Shown: piece after piece, positions 1 through 11,958 of the stretch
How positions within the stretch are numbered: the first letter of the stretch is position 1
Layout of the letters: every line of letters begins with the position of its first letter
Source of the DNA: Maratus speciosus
Taxonomy: Eukaryota; Arthropoda; Arachnida; Araneae; Salticidae
Assembly (NCBI GenBank): GCA_963932465.1
Contig: OZ010800.1
Location: 95,623,307-95,687,306 of the forward strand
Length of the DNA stretch: 64,000 nucleotides
Reading direction: 5' to 3'
The notes under the pieces: generated by a model
What the model was told of the DNA's origin: nothing
Seen by the model: only the letters and a program-made list of their open reading frames with translations
Databases searched by the model: none
Translations under genes and position numbers: made by a program

Positions 1-678
1 CAATTCCCCAGCCTCAAGATCCATCCGCAACTTCAATATCCTTTAATTGTTTTGAGCAGTGTGCATTTTATTCAATTTGTCAGAAAAAATCCCCAGTGAA
101 TACAAGTATTAAGAGCTTAGATTTAAAATTTCAGATTTAATCTCGTTACAAAGTTTCATGCATACATGGAAAAATTCTACAAATGCATTTGCAATACATA
201 TTGTAATAAGCTATTTAATTAATTCCTGTTTGATAAATAACTAATTTAAACATTGTGATTGAAAAATATGAAATGTGAATGCTTTTATCTTCTCCGAAGG
301 GTTTAAAAAATTCTTAATAAATAGAATTCATATGTAAATGACAATCACAATATAGCATAAATATTATAGAAGAATCTTTTATTATTCGATGTAATATAAA
401 AGTATATAAAGCAGTTGGAAACTAGTTTTACTTTATTGGATTTAAGTTATTTTTAAGGATTTAAAAAAATTTAATCCATGTGTAAATTAAAAGACCAATA
501 TGACGTAGGTATTAGAGAATAAATCTAGTTCAGAAGTAAATGAAAGAGACAGAAATATATGACTGTACACGAAAAAGTAATGAACTATAAAAAATACAAA
601 TGTTTTAATACCAAAATTTAATGCCATTTAAGAAAATAAAATGTAACCCTTTCCGAGTTAACACCGAATTCGAAAAGC

Positions 679-720
<42 letters not shown>

Positions 721-1425
721 TATAATCTTCCGAAATATCAGAAAACAATCGATTTCATAAAGTATTTTTGAAGAAAAAACTTATCTTGCTGCCTGTAATT
801 TTCAGTAACGGTTCCAAATATTTCTTACAATGAAATAACTATTTATCTCAACAAGAAATATCTGATGAAGGCAACATTTTCAGCAACCAAACAGAATTTT
901 CACATGCTAAAGTAACAAAATAAAATGTCAGTATTAATGTTAATTTTGATATTAATTTTGCATGTTTGTCAAACAAGAAAATGTTTACTTCAGGATGGAT
1001 AGCATCCAAAAAAGTGTGCTTCCTGGTTGAAAAAAATGATTTAGATACTTTAAAAACTATTTGAAAACATTTCCAAAATTTTTAGCAGCAAAAGAAAGTT
1101 TCATTTCAAAATATTGTTTCAAATCTCTGAAATCTACTGGTTTCTGAGATTTCAGAAGACTAAGGAGCACTTTTCAGAATCGTGAATAAGTCGAAAGTGG
1201 TTATAATATATTTTCGTACACAGTATTAAATTTCGTAATATTGTCGGAAACAGCTGTCTTTTTTTAACAGTATAGTGCTTGAATACAGGGTGTCTGTAAT
1301 GTGCTTTGACAAAATGACGCAATAAGGCGAATAATAGTACACATCAAACACATTTTTTATAGGTTGTTAGAGTAGGAATTAACATATTCAAACAAAAATA
1401 TAGACCCATTTCCGTCCCCTTTCTG
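1..1425. other. AT-rich noncoding DNA with a poly-T run
   Basis: No gene, exon pair or transposon protein is visible here. A run of about 38 T lies at 680-717. A TACAGGGTGTC-type end at about 1284 resembles the termini of TA-inserting DNA transposons, but no partner terminus was found nearby. Confidence 0.5.
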
Positions 1426-1426
1426 T

Positions 1427-2197
1427 CCGCGGTGCTTTATTCAACTCTCTTACTCCGACTTTTTTGCGAAAACTAGGTTCAGAGGTCTCCAGCCACGTCC
1501 CGAGTATAAGACACGCTAACGGAAGCCAGGTTGAAAAAAAAATCAAAAATTAAAAGCGGCCAAATTTAAAAGGAAATTTACAGAAATTAAAGACACCGAG
1601 AAGCGGGAAGGGAAGGGCCCTGAAGCTACCTAACGGCCGCTGCTGCACTGTAAAAAAGCGGTCTAAAAAACTGAAATTCTACTGGCAATCTAGACTCCAG
1701 TACCATTTCCGTATTTTTACGGAAATTTTTCCCCATAAATTACAGAAAGAATTCCGTTTTTCTGATTAAAAACGGATATTTTTCTGTAATTTATGGGGAA
1801 ATTTTTCCGTAAAAATAAGGAAATAGTACTGCCGTCTAGCTTGCCAGTAGAATCTCCGTTTTTTTTACAATGTGCATCGAGCTTATTATTAGACTCGGTC
1901 GGCGATTGGGAGCAGGCGGGTGGGTCAACCCCCTCGGCGAGCGGCCCCTTACCGTCCGCGGTACTTTATTCTACTCTCTTACTCCGACTCTTTTGCGGAA
2001 GCTAGGTTCATAGGTCTTCAGTCACGTCCCGAGTATAAGACACTCTAGCAGAAGCCAGGTTGAATAAAAATCAAAAAGTAAAACCGGACAAATTTAAAAG
2101 GAAAATTACACAAATTAAAGACACCGAAAAGCGGGAAGGGAGGGGACATGAAACTACCGAATTCCTGCTGCTGCGTCGAGCTTATTATTAGACTCAT
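1427..2197. repeat. Direct duplication of a ~220-bp unit
   Basis: The unit at about 1427-1645 (starting near the TCCGCGGTGCTTTATTC motif) recurs at about 1951-2175 (TCCGCGGTACTTTATTC) with many point differences. Both copies share the blocks CACGTCCCGAGTATAAGACA and AAATTAAAGACACCGA. Both are followed by the tag TCGAGCTTATTATTAGACTC, at about 1877 and 2176. In the first copy a palindromic insertion (1646-1872) separates the body from that tag; the second copy shows body and tag joined. The unit is richer in GC than its surroundings. Short open frames across it (for example 2154-2399 minus) look incidental. Confidence 0.7.
1646..1872. mobile_element. Palindromic MITE with CACTGTAAAAAA ends
   Basis: The two arms are inverted copies of each other. 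The left begins CACTGTAAAAAAGCGG and the right, read on the minus strand, begins CATTGTAAAAAAAACGG. Both continue through ATTCTACTGGCAA and ATTTCCGTA to a near-central palindrome around 1770. The element is 227 bp with arms of about 110 bp and no coding capacity. It sits inside one of two direct repeats, whose other copy gives an approximate empty site. The duplicated target is short and ambiguous (TG or TGCA), so no superfamily is assigned. Confidence 0.65.
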
Positions 2198-2199
2198 TC

Positions 2200-3000
2200 C
2201 ATTCCAAACAGTGATTTTCGTTTAAAACTGTACTAATAATGAACATATTGAAACACAAATTTTGCTTACTCATACATTGCTTTGTGTAAAATTTGATGAC
2301 ATTAAAAGCAACGGTATAAATTACCACAATTTCTGTGCAGATTTCTGTGCCAGGCAATCCAAAATGCAGAATACAGATGTCGCAACATACTGTGTTCATT
2401 TATTAAATTACAGTGTATGCACTGAACTTCCCGTCATTTGATCATATGTCAAACAAAACAAAGATAACCTGTTGAAAATTTTAAGAAAATATCTCCAATA
2501 TACAGTTATAAAATCAAACATTGTTTAGGTATGAAGATGCTGGTTGATAAGGGATTTTTCACAAATTGTCATCTTTCATTATTTTTTTTACTTTCATTTG
2601 CTGCTAATGTTTTAATTCCCCTGAGTAATCATCAAAAGGAGTACATTCCAAAAAAAGAAATCAAAATTGGGTCATCCGTTTCAAATACTAATTCTTTAAT
2701 TCGAAGACAGTCATAAAAAATGACAATTTTTGGAAATTTCCTTATCATCCAGCTACTTTTAGAAAACAACTAAAATTCAGCTCACTTTATCACCGAAGTC
2801 TGTCTTAATTTTTATGAATTTGATTGGCCTTTTATATGAGTTGTCCTATGTACTTCCCCTATATACTACTATATACTTCCTATACATACCTATATACTAC
2901 ACTATATACCACTGAATTAGGCAAAACATTTTTATATCTCTCGTGCATGTGCAGCTAAACATTATTTCATACAAACGCATGGTTCGTACGCTTTGGAAAA
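2200..3000. other. AT-rich noncoding DNA
   Basis: No supported gene. CTATATACT-like motifs repeat imperfectly around 2850-2910. Confidence 0.4.
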
Positions 3001-3009
3001 AATAGAAAA

Positions 3010-4180
3010 AGTGCTGGAAAAAAAAGTGTTCATTTTCAAGGAATGAAAAGTGCTGGAAAAGAAAGTATTCATTTTCAAGGAATGAAAAGTGCTGGAAAAT
3101 ATTGCGAACTTCGACAAATGGTCGCCGAAATATATCAATTTGAAAGATCGTTCGCATGAAAAAAAAAATCGGTAGTTTCGCCAAAGAATCGCTGAAAAAT
3201 GCAAATTTTGTCAAAAAGTCGTGGGAAAAACGCATATTCCGTCAAAGAATAGAGAAATAACGCAAATTTCGGCAAAAGATCCCGAATAAAGAGCCAAATT
3301 TTGTCAGAGGATCACGGACAAAACGTGAATTGCATTAAAAGATCGCGTAAATACGCGTGTTTCATCAAAGGAACGCAAAAAAACTAAAATTTCGTCAAAG
3401 GATCGCGGAAAAAACGAAAATTTCGTTAAAAAATCGCGAAAAAAAAACGCCAATTTCGTCCAAGAAATGCGAAAATCCCACAAATTTCGTCATAAATTCA
3501 CGGAAAAACCTCAAATTTCGTCAAAAGATCGCCAAAAACCGAAAAATTCGTCTAAAGATCGCGAGAAAACGGAAAATTTCGACGAAAGATCGCGAAAAAA
3601 CGGTAAATTGTGTCGAAAGATCGCGAGAAAACGGAAAATTTCGACGAAAGATCGCGAAAGAGTGGCAAATTGCATCGAAAGATCGCGAAAAAGTGGCAAA
3701 TTGCGTCGAAAGATCGGGAAAACAGCAAATTTCGCCGAAAGATCGCGAAAAAACGGCAAGTTGTGTCAAAGGGCAGCAAAAAAAAAACTGCATAGTTAGT
3801 GCCAGGAGTGGATCCCCCCTCCCCCCCTCTGCTGTAACTTTTCAAAGAATTTTATGTGAATTTCAGTAATTTTTTTTACTCATAATCACCCCTGAAAAAT
3901 CATCGGGAAAAAATACCTCAAAATTCGTCCAATAATTACGATAAAAAATGCAAATTTCGTGAATTTGTAGAAAAAATCGCGAATTTCGTCAGTTTGGTGC
4001 CAATTTCACCTAATCCCCCCCCCCCTCTAATATACTCAATCGGTCATTCAAAAAAAATTGTTAAATTTGTTAATTGGTTGCAGAAAAACATTGTAAAATT
4101 TGTCAATCGGTCATTCATAAAAATCGCAAATGGTGTCAGTCAGGAAAAACGTCACAGAATTATATCAATTATAAATTTTT
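3010..4180. repeat. 31-bp minisatellite, degenerate at both ends
   Basis: The clearest part, 3357-3775, repeats a 31-bp unit built on CGAAAGATCGCGAAAAAACG plus an AAATT-rich spacer. Adjacent units at 3610-3700 are close to identical in length. Decayed units extend left to about 3090 and right to about 4170. At 3010-3110 a different segment of about 47 bp, containing TTCATTTTCAAGGAATGAAA, is duplicated. Open frames of 60-170 codons occur on both strands, but they follow from a stop-poor repeat whose period is not a multiple of three. They look like reading-frame artefacts, not genes. Confidence 0.8.
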
Positions 4181-4189
4181 CGCTGTGTA

Positions 4190-5100
4190 ACTGATAATAA
4201 AATTTTTATTCCTTTTTTAAACTCTTTTTTTTTTAAATCTTTTGTTTTAAAAAAAGTAAAAGTAAATTATCTAACCTTTATTCCAATTATTTTTGTATGG
4301 ATAAGCGCAAATGCTGTAAGGTTTGAAAATTCAGAGAATAATATTTATTTAAAATATTAAAGTATAACTTGTAAAAAATTATGCACAACTTCAGAAATTC
4401 TAGCATTTGACCCCTGATGAGTTTTCAGAATTCCTAAAATTTAACTAGTTTACTCCTGCCTTCTTCTCTTGTAGTGATACCATACCTTTTATTTATTTTG
4501 TACTTAAATAATAATAATAATAAAAAAAAAAATCAAGCTCTGTTTTCTTATCTTTTTATTATATGTAAAATTTCTTTCCATTGTATCTCACTAAGCACCT
4601 CACTATTGTACCTCACTAAAACACATTATTCTTTAAAAATTCTCTAATAATATAATGTCTTGAAAATGCTTTTTATCAAAATTAAAAAATCCAATAAGAT
4701 TTCTTTGAAATAGATAATCAATGGGGTGGCTATTTTCCTTATGTGTTATTCTACGCCATTTTTATGCATGTATCTAAACAGTCCTTGAATAGTACTGGAA
4801 TAGTGCTTGAAAAGTGCTTGAATTTTATTTGTTCTTGAGTGTATGAACCATGAAACGCTCACATATCATCATAATATTTATATATTGATTGCAACATATT
4901 GTTTTTACTGTATGTTGTCAAGTTTCCAGAAAAGCGTGTTAAATTTATTTCTAAACCCTGCATGCTATAAACAAAAACTATGCGGTAATTTCTTGATTTT
5001 CTTAAAGATACCTTTATACCTCCATGAATATGTGCTAACATGAATTAACATAAACGTTGTACAAGATCCACATAGTCATTTGCTACAGATACATATCATT
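4190..5100. other. AT-rich noncoding DNA
   Basis: No supported gene. A good pyrimidine tract with TTGTAG at about 4453-4473 resembles a plus-strand splice acceptor, but a stop codon follows at once and no matching donor was found. Confidence 0.35.
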
Positions 5101-5114
5101 TCGAGAATTTCATG

Positions 5115-5460
5115 TTACAGTATGCCTCGTGGAAATGGAGCCAGATTGTGACAGTTGTCAACCCGCGTCTCATCGCTCGTAATGATCCTGTTGGAGTACT
5201 CGTTGCCCCCATCGTGGTATGGCTGCAGAAAAGTGCAGAAAAGTTCGGCGATGCATGAACTCATCACAAAACACTTGTTGTTCCGTAAATTGTGCGCCAG
5301 GTGGGTTTCGAAGAATCTTTCATTTGAACACAAAAACAAACGCATGGAAGCAGCATTGACTTTTCGGCAGCGATACAATGATGAGGACAATGAGTACCTA
5401 AACAGTATCCTTACGGATGGTTGGACGTGAGTTGAGAACTGTGACAAGCTGGCTCCAATC
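5115..5460. pseudogene. Two mariner transposase fragments in inverted orientation
   Basis: The plus-strand frame from about 5250 to 5430 reads like the middle of a mariner transposase: CARWVSKNL, then HKNKRMEAALTFRQRY, then NDEDNEYLNSILTDGWT, matching the family pattern ahead of the first catalytic Asp. On the minus strand, 5250 down to about 5115 reads FLQPYHDGGNEYSNRIITSDETRV, which is the same region of a second copy. Both arms end outward in similar CTGGCTCCA-type sequence. The fragments are therefore head-to-head relics covering part of one domain. No complete transposase or terminal repeat pair is visible. The family is clear; the origin of the inversion is inferred. Confidence 0.65.
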
Positions 5461-5642
5461 ATGCGGTAGACTTTTATGATATTGGACAACAAAAACTTAC
5501 CCCACTGTATGACAAGTGCAACAATTCCGATTATTCTTATGTTGAGAAGTAGCTGAAACATTGCTATATCTTTTACAATAAACCTTTCTAGACAATTATA
5601 TTTTGTTTCTTTTTAGGGGCAATGGGAAACTTAGTTCCGAAT

Positions 5643-5649
5643 GACACTC

Positions 5650-5704
<55 letters not shown>
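5643..5704. repeat. (TA)n microsatellite
   Basis: About 62 bp of alternating T and A. A second mixed (CT)n/(AT)n stretch lies at about 6455-6502. Confidence 0.95.
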
Positions 5705-5708
<4 letters not shown>

Positions 5709-6386
5709 ACATTATTAGATCTAATTCCACGATTTCCTTATCTATTCTAAATTACTACTTTATATTTACTAAATCCTTATTCTTAAATAATCTCTATCGT
5801 TAACTCTGTTAAATTCGCTTTAATTTAATGTCTCACTTGTCTAAATTGCTTAAATATTACGCTTTTAGTATTCTTAAATTAAATTTTCCATTTCCGCGCT
5901 TTTTTTCTTTCAAGAATGTTCTTTTAGCTTCCATTTTTACTTTCCCGCGCATTTCTGAGGTTATCCTTTTTCCCTTCATATTCATCTACTTGCTCTGTCC
6001 GCAATCTTTCCATGACGTGATATTATTAATTATTCGTTGGTTGAGAGCGCGACCTACGTCATAGTTGTCTTCCTACACTTGAGGAACAAAAAGTCGATGC
6101 TCGCTGTGTTTCAGCAAATTTGAGTCGTATTTCCAGTTTACATACCATCCCCTGGTCACCGTCCATTTATTCGATTATCTACAACTTCGTTTTAGCCCTA
6201 ATTACTACTATGGAGAGATGGCTAATATTCTTGGTGGAAACTGCGCCGCCGAAAGATGTTCTAATAAAATGCTGAGCTGATAATATGTGTTGTTTCAATT
6301 TATTCTGGGGAAACTTCACGGAAAGATGTATTCCATAGCGTTCACTTGACGACTGCAATACAACTAATTGTTATACTAATATAACA
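5705..6386 (+). mobile_element. Possible solo LTR
   Basis: The segment starts TGTTACATTATTAG and ends TAATATAACA, giving the TG...CA form and imperfect inverted ends typical of LTRs. An AATAAA signal lies about 115 bp before the right end, as expected for an R/U5 layout. It is less AT-rich than its flanks. The left flank is a (TA)n tract and no target duplication is evident, and no second LTR or internal coding region was found. A plus-strand frame at 5828-6064 is probably incidental. Confidence 0.3.
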
Positions 6387-6502
6387 GGATCGAATTACCA
6401 ATTCTGACCACTTCTATTACGCTATTACTGCTGGATGTGATCCACAACACCTATCTATCTCTCTCTCTCTCTCTCTAAATATAAATATATATATATATAT
6501 AT

Positions 6503-7169
6503 CTTTTATTTCCCACAAACCGTAAAAAATGTTAAATCTGGCATTTAGAATTTAGTATCCCTATTTAGCCCTCGTAAGCAAAATTAACTTTGAAAGAAAA
6601 TAATTTGAGTATTCCTATGTTGGCGAAATCGGAAATTTTTCAAGGCAATTGATCTAAAATTGATTTTTTGTTTGACATTACAAAGTACTTTCTTAGGCAT
6701 TTCTCAAAAATTTACGAAATTAGACATAAACTCTATAAAGAATATTATGTATTTTTCTTAAAAAAAAATTTATATGTCAACTAAAAGCATAAATATCGAC
6801 TTTCGTCTTTTATTAAAACTTTTTTTAATGTTGAAAAGAGTTGTTCTTTTCTTCAATGCGACGAATACGATATTTATTAACTTTTTAGAATAAAACCATT
6901 CTTTTCTTTAATTACATTTGAGATCTAGAAAATATTTTTTTGCCTGTGATAATAAAATGTATATTGTATCTCTGCTACACTATAGTGTATCTCAATATTC
7001 TTTTTTAATTGCCGGTTATTTTAATATTGAAATGTTCGATATTCTTTTAAGCAATTAATCTTTAATAATTCTAGTCTATAATATATCCTACGACAAACAG
7101 TTTGTTTCCTTAATTTATGAACTTTCTCAATATCATTTTTATAACTTAAAACTTCATATTTCAACTAAC
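6503..7169. other. AT-rich noncoding DNA
   Basis: Nothing recognisable apart from simple AT-rich sequence; probably intron or flank of the minus-strand gene candidate. Confidence 0.35.
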
Positions 7170-7229
7170 CTGAATAACTGAAACTTTTTGTTCCATCCTT
7201 AGAAAAGTTTTGATTGTCTAGCAGTTCAT
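7170..7229 (-). CDS. Candidate internal exon of a minus-strand host gene
   Basis: On the minus strand a pyrimidine-containing acceptor ending TTTCACAG precedes a 60-nt stretch that ends at the donor CAG|GTTAGT. One frame is open: two leading bases, 19 codons reading ELLDNQNFSKDGTKSFSYS, and one trailing base. The other two frames contain stops. The leading phase matches the trailing base of the candidate exon at 14012-14099. The peptide is hydrophilic, has no recognised domain and was not assigned to a protein. No downstream exon was found between here and the left edge, so the 3' end of the gene may lie outside the window. A chance splice-like configuration cannot be excluded. Confidence 0.5.
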
Positions 7230-8857
7230 CTGTGAAATACAATTATGCAAAAATTGTAAACATAGTATAAATATAAAGTTTTAAATAAACATAGTTTTTA
7301 TAATTTAAAATATATTACTTAAGCGCATGGTGTATAATTATAGCAGGTATCTGAAGATATACAGCAAAATATTAACTTAAAGTTAAAATATATAATGCTA
7401 AATGCATATAAAAGGAACCGTTAAAAAAGCATGGCATACATTTTTTTTTCACACTAAACATATTTTGTTATTGAATTTTTCTTTTTTTTGGGGGGGGTGG
7501 GGGAGGAGGGTTTAAATCCATCTGACAGATCCTGAGATATAGTAAATCTTAAATAAAACGGCATTCCAGAGCTAGATGTTGTGTTATATATCTAATAAAG
7601 TACAGCTTATGTCGAAGTGTAACTAAATATGCAGTTTCTGGAAATCTCGTGTATTAATTCTTTATTTTGACTGAAGAACGTGCGTAATACACATGCAGAC
7701 AGATCTCGATTCAAAATAATTGAAATCATTCATATTCAGGATATATCAAAACATAAAACTGCAGAACAAAAATCCATGAAAATTGGAAGTCAGAATTGCT
7801 TTAGAGAAATACTTTGTTTTTATGAATATACGTACTAGTTAGAAGAATAAATAAATCAAATCAAGAAAATATGCATTTCTTTCACAATGTCAATTGCGAA
7901 CATCACATTGAAAATAAATAAACACCTTAAAATGAATCTGTGGTCTTTTATTTCTGGTTACGTAACTCATCGTTTTGACCCTCAAATATTACCTACATGA
8001 AACAAATGTCATAGAAATTGATTTCATAATTTAAAAGTACTGTTCTACAAAAAAAATTTAATACGCTAAATCGTTATTGAAAATATCGGAACGTCATAAT
8101 GTATATAATTTGTGCAAACAATAGTTTAAGATTAATACAGTTCAAGAGTTCATTCTTTGAAAAAATGTGTCATTTGTTACGCAGTAGTACATGATATTAT
8201 TATATAGAACATTTTAATATAAAATTACAAACGACATTGTTCAAGTGTTAAAATTCTGTTTACTTTATACTTCATATTCTTCAGTCTTGTGCTGAATCTG
8301 TTTACAGGGTAATGAAATTACAGATTAAGTTGTATTATATTCCCCTCACAATGCAATTGATTATTCTGTATGATACAAAGTAATTTCTATTACGCTTTTT
8401 AAATGTATAATCTGTTATCGTGTAATGGATTATCAATCATTTCCCATTTTATCGTTTAAAATATAATGATACTAGTAAATCTGCAGATCAGGAGCCTCAA
8501 CGTCAGCACTCCAAATCACTGCTTTTTAACAAACTTTGTGTAATATTCAACTTCCTACACACAGCAATTGAAAGTTTTCAAATTACATAATCAAATTACA
8601 AGGATAGACTAAAATTCGGATGAACATAATATTATGATAAATATTTAGATAATAAATATTTCTTCAGGAGAGAGGAACCCCCTGAACACCCTGTAATCTC
8701 ATTAAATTTATATTCCTAATTTTCTATTCATTGTGCGAATGGTTAGATTATATTTTAGATTTCATTTTACACTGAGATTTTTAAGGGCAAGCAACAGTTT
8801 GGACAGGCATTTTATATCATTCTAATAGCCAAATAGCAGTATTGAGTATTTACTTAC
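7230..8857. other. AT-rich noncoding DNA, probable intron
   Basis: No coding or transposon signature. A short G-rich run (GGGGGGGGTGGGGGAGGAGGG) lies at about 7491-7510. The right edge at 8852-8857 holds a very good minus-strand donor, CAG|GTAAGT. Confidence 0.35.
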
Positions 8858-9375
8858 CTGCCAACCACAAACACCTACAGGGTGTCCCAAAAATTACTGA
8901 TGGATTTTAAAATTGAATAACATGCAAACGATGACAGATATTAAAAATATTCTTGCAGGAGTGTTATGTATGATATCAGGAGATTTTTTACAGTGATTCT
9001 TGATTTTAGTTTGAATTTCAAACAATAGATGGCGCTGAGAGCAATAGGTGCTCAGTCCAGATCCGAGTTTTGGTACTTTGGGATCTATTTAATGCATTTT
9101 AATCTCCTTTTTTCGTATGGAAGAAGAGAGAGGCCGAAAAATCGAGCCTGGATTTAGCGGTTATCCCTTGCAGTGTCATCAATCGATGGCATTTGTAACT
9201 AAAACTGAGAATCACAGCATAAAAACTCCTGAGATCTTTCATAACACTCCTGCAAGAAATCTTTTAATATCTGCCACCGTTTCCAAGTCATTTAATTTTA
9301 AAATCCATGAGTCAGTTTTGGGACACCAGGTACATTCGATGTATACGGAACTTATCGAAATAGAAATGGAGTTAT
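8858..9375 (-). pseudogene. Candidate host exon split by a MITE
   Basis: If the MITE at 8878-9330 and one copy of its TA target are removed, the flanks form a 63-nt minus-strand stretch. It runs from an acceptor TTTCTAAATTAG (AG at 9376-9377) to the strong donor CAG|GTAAGT (8852-8857). One frame is open with two leading bases, 20 codons and one trailing base, the same phases as the candidate exon at 7170-7229. Skipping or including it would therefore keep frame. The predicted peptide is rich in Ser and Ile and not convincing as a domain. This may be a once-used exon inactivated by the insertion, or chance. Confidence 0.25.
8878..9330. mobile_element. Foldback MITE, CAGGGTGTCCC family, copy 1
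   Basis: The 453-bp element starts CAGGGTGTCCCAAAA and its right end, read in reverse, starts CCTGGTGTCCCAAAA. The two arms stay similar for about 130 bp, through GATGGATTTTAAAATT, TCTTGCAGGAGTGTTATG and TCAGGAG. TA flanks both sides (8876-8877 and 9331-9332), as for Tc1/mariner-type insertions. No transposase is present. A plus-strand frame at 9117-9455 overlaps the right arm and is not considered a gene. A longer copy of the same family lies at 36888-37520. Confidence 0.75.
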
Positions 9376-10780
9376 CTAATTTAGAAATCAAATGTTTTTA
9401 CAATTTTTGTTTCTCAAAAATTCCTTTTATTGCGTTCAATAATATTCAGATCTAAAATCTTATCTAAATATGAACCCTAATTTATTTCACAGCTTACTAA
9501 AATCACCCAAATATAGGCATGTTTGGAGACTTTTAAACCTAATGGGTAATCATTATCATTCGTGTACAGTGCTAATTTATTAAATAGCAAACATGATTAC
9601 TCAGATAAACTTTATATATTTTTTTTTTAGATTTTAAGAATGAAAATAAATATTTCTCGCTAATCATGACGTCATTTTCAACATTCGGTGCATATTATTG
9701 GCATTTGAGATTTACTTGCTTTACAATATTTTTTCTAAATAAAAAAAAATAAATCTTTATGTTAACTGCGCAGACGATAAACCGTAAATAACAATTTTCT
9801 TTAAATAAATAATAATTAATCTTATAACTCAAGGCCATTTTATTTTAACACCAAAGCGTACTTGTTTTATGTTCAACATATGACGTCATATTCTCTTGTT
9901 TTCCTTGCTTTCACAATTCAATCTACCTTGTAATATTAAGAAATAATTCAAAATTTCAGTTTTATTTCTAATATGACATTATATTCATTTTCTTTTCATT
10001 CTTAATTTTTTTCCCTTTTCTCACGTGAAAATCTGTTGTTTGGGAGAAATTATTATTCCGGGATTTTATTTTCTTGTCAACGAATGAAATAGTGTTAAAT
10101 TTTATAGAAAAATATCAATTGCTTCTTTATGAAAATAGTGAACTTTTGAATTTGTAAGCAAAATATTTGAATACAATTGGTAAAGCATAACCTAAATTCA
10201 TTTCTGGGTTAAAATGCATGTATGCGGAAAGATACAAAGACATTAATTCATCCGTTTTGCAATTGGCTTGATCCAAATATTACACACACACATTATGCAC
10301 ATTTAAAATATTATTAGAGTGAATTTCAGTTGCTACGTAACTCATAAAAGAAAAAGAAAAATGAAATATGTACATTACAAATTAGTAAATTTATAAATAC
10401 TTTATATTATTGAAACACATGTACAAGTTACACAAAATAATTTGAACCCTCTCGTCACCAAATTTTGATAAAAATAGAGAAAAAAATATTTCTAACTTTT
10501 AATTCTTCTAAATAAAACTATAAATCATATGCCAAAAGATTTTTTTTTGTAATGTTGCTCTATCTAATTTTTTGTACTTAATATAGCTAAGGGTTGCACA
10601 TGCAGACAAGAACATTCTCATTACAGCGTTAAAATAAAAATTGATAGTAGTACTTTTCTAGTTTTTAATGCTTGTTTTATTCTGTTAGACAACTATTAAG
10701 TTTTAAAAAAAAACTACAATAAACGAAAATAAAATAAAAATAACAATTATAAAATTAACGATAATTATAAAGAATTATGT
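9376..10780. other. AT-rich noncoding DNA
   Basis: No gene or clear repeat boundary is visible. Parts may be remains of the element that carried the adjacent piggyBac relic, but no terminal repeat could be paired. Confidence 0.35.
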
Positions 10781-11958
10781 TTATGGGGAATGGAAAGCTT
10801 CGAAACATTCAGGGCATAATGGTTCTTTGTATCTTGTACAAATGTACTTCGTTTTTCTAGGATATCCACATATATGCCATTTAGCTGCATATTTCTCTTT
10901 GAATTTTGGCAGGATAGTGGTTGCCCCTATCTCTTCAAAGTTTGGTTGCACTTCGTATTTTTACCCTATTTTTTTGCTGCTGCTTCTCCAAAGGATTTTG
11001 ATGGTCTAACTATTTTATTGTTTGAGTTTGACTAAACTTGATAAATAGGTGGTGTGGAAACAGAGGATTTAAACTCAAGCTCATTTACTCGAACCATTTT
11101 CCCCAAAAGATAGGAATTGACTATCTCTACATTTAATATCTGATTGAAAATGCGTACATACCACCTTTTGTGCCGTAATGTATGTCGGTAAAGGCCAAGT
11201 TAAGAATCCATTAGATCCACAACTTCCATATTTGTATTGTACATTCCTATTACAGCTGGTCTAGAAAATTTGAATAATACATTTTTCTTTTCGACACAAA
11301 TGCTCAGCTCCACAATAGGGCTTTCACGAAAATATGAGGAAGCAACATGTACCGTAGAATTATCATACCATCTAGTAATAATTATGTTCTCATTGCTTGT
11401 TACTAGAGAAAACGAACATCTAAAGGCTGTTTGTTCAGCACATTTATAGGCTTTAATTTGCTAGATGCTTCTTTTAATGTTTCCACGCATTCTGCCGGTA
11501 GCAAAAATCTTCCACTCAACAGGTTTATTTAGAAGGGGAATCGATAAAAAGATCATCAAAAAAATTGTTTATGATTTTTGTTCTTGATATGTTCACAAAG
11601 ATTTAGTACGACATTTCTAACAGATCCAAATTCAGTAGAAAATTCAGTTACCAGTTGATTTGGCCCTTCATATATTTCAAACTCATGTACACATATCCTG
11701 AAATACCAGCAAGTGCCAAGGTCTTTGTACCCCAAGGATGTGGCTTACGTCTAATATATTGTTTTATTTTAGCCCTTCCATTGAAAGGAATAACCATCTC
11801 ATCGATAGATAAATATTTTTCTGGAGCATATGCTTCTTGAATACTCTAGAAAAGTAGTTTAGTACCGGTCAGATTTTAAAGAGTTTGTCATTTCCTTTTT
11901 TAGACACACCATCTAAAACAAAATGAATTACCGATTTCATCCTTTGTCTATCTACAGG
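10781..11958 (-). pseudogene. piggyBac-type transposase relic
   Basis: The minus strand, read in pieces across frames, carries the piggyBac DDE transposase in order. First comes a block reading SVIHFVLDGVSKKGNDKL, then LSIDEMVIPFNGRAKIKQYI with the first Asp and KPHPWG (about 11700-11800). A second block around 11560 contains DDLF at the second Asp position, and a third around 11200 contains NMEVVDLMD with the third Asp, followed by KRWYVRIFNQIL. The C-terminal zinc-finger end, HICGYPRKTKYIC then CPECFEAFH, ends at a stop at 10781-10783. Several stops and frameshifts break it, so it is inactive. Such transposases cut and paste at TTAA, the target shown by many MITEs in this window, though a link to them is unproven. 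Confidence 0.8.

Noticed and set aside
3357..3869. 170-codon plus-strand frame and several overlapping frames on both strands
   Set aside because: All lie in the 31-bp minisatellite; the open frames follow from the repeat's stop-poor sequence and 31-bp period.
9117..9455. 112-codon plus-strand frame
   Set aside because: It covers the right arm of a foldback MITE and the flank, with no protein-like pattern.
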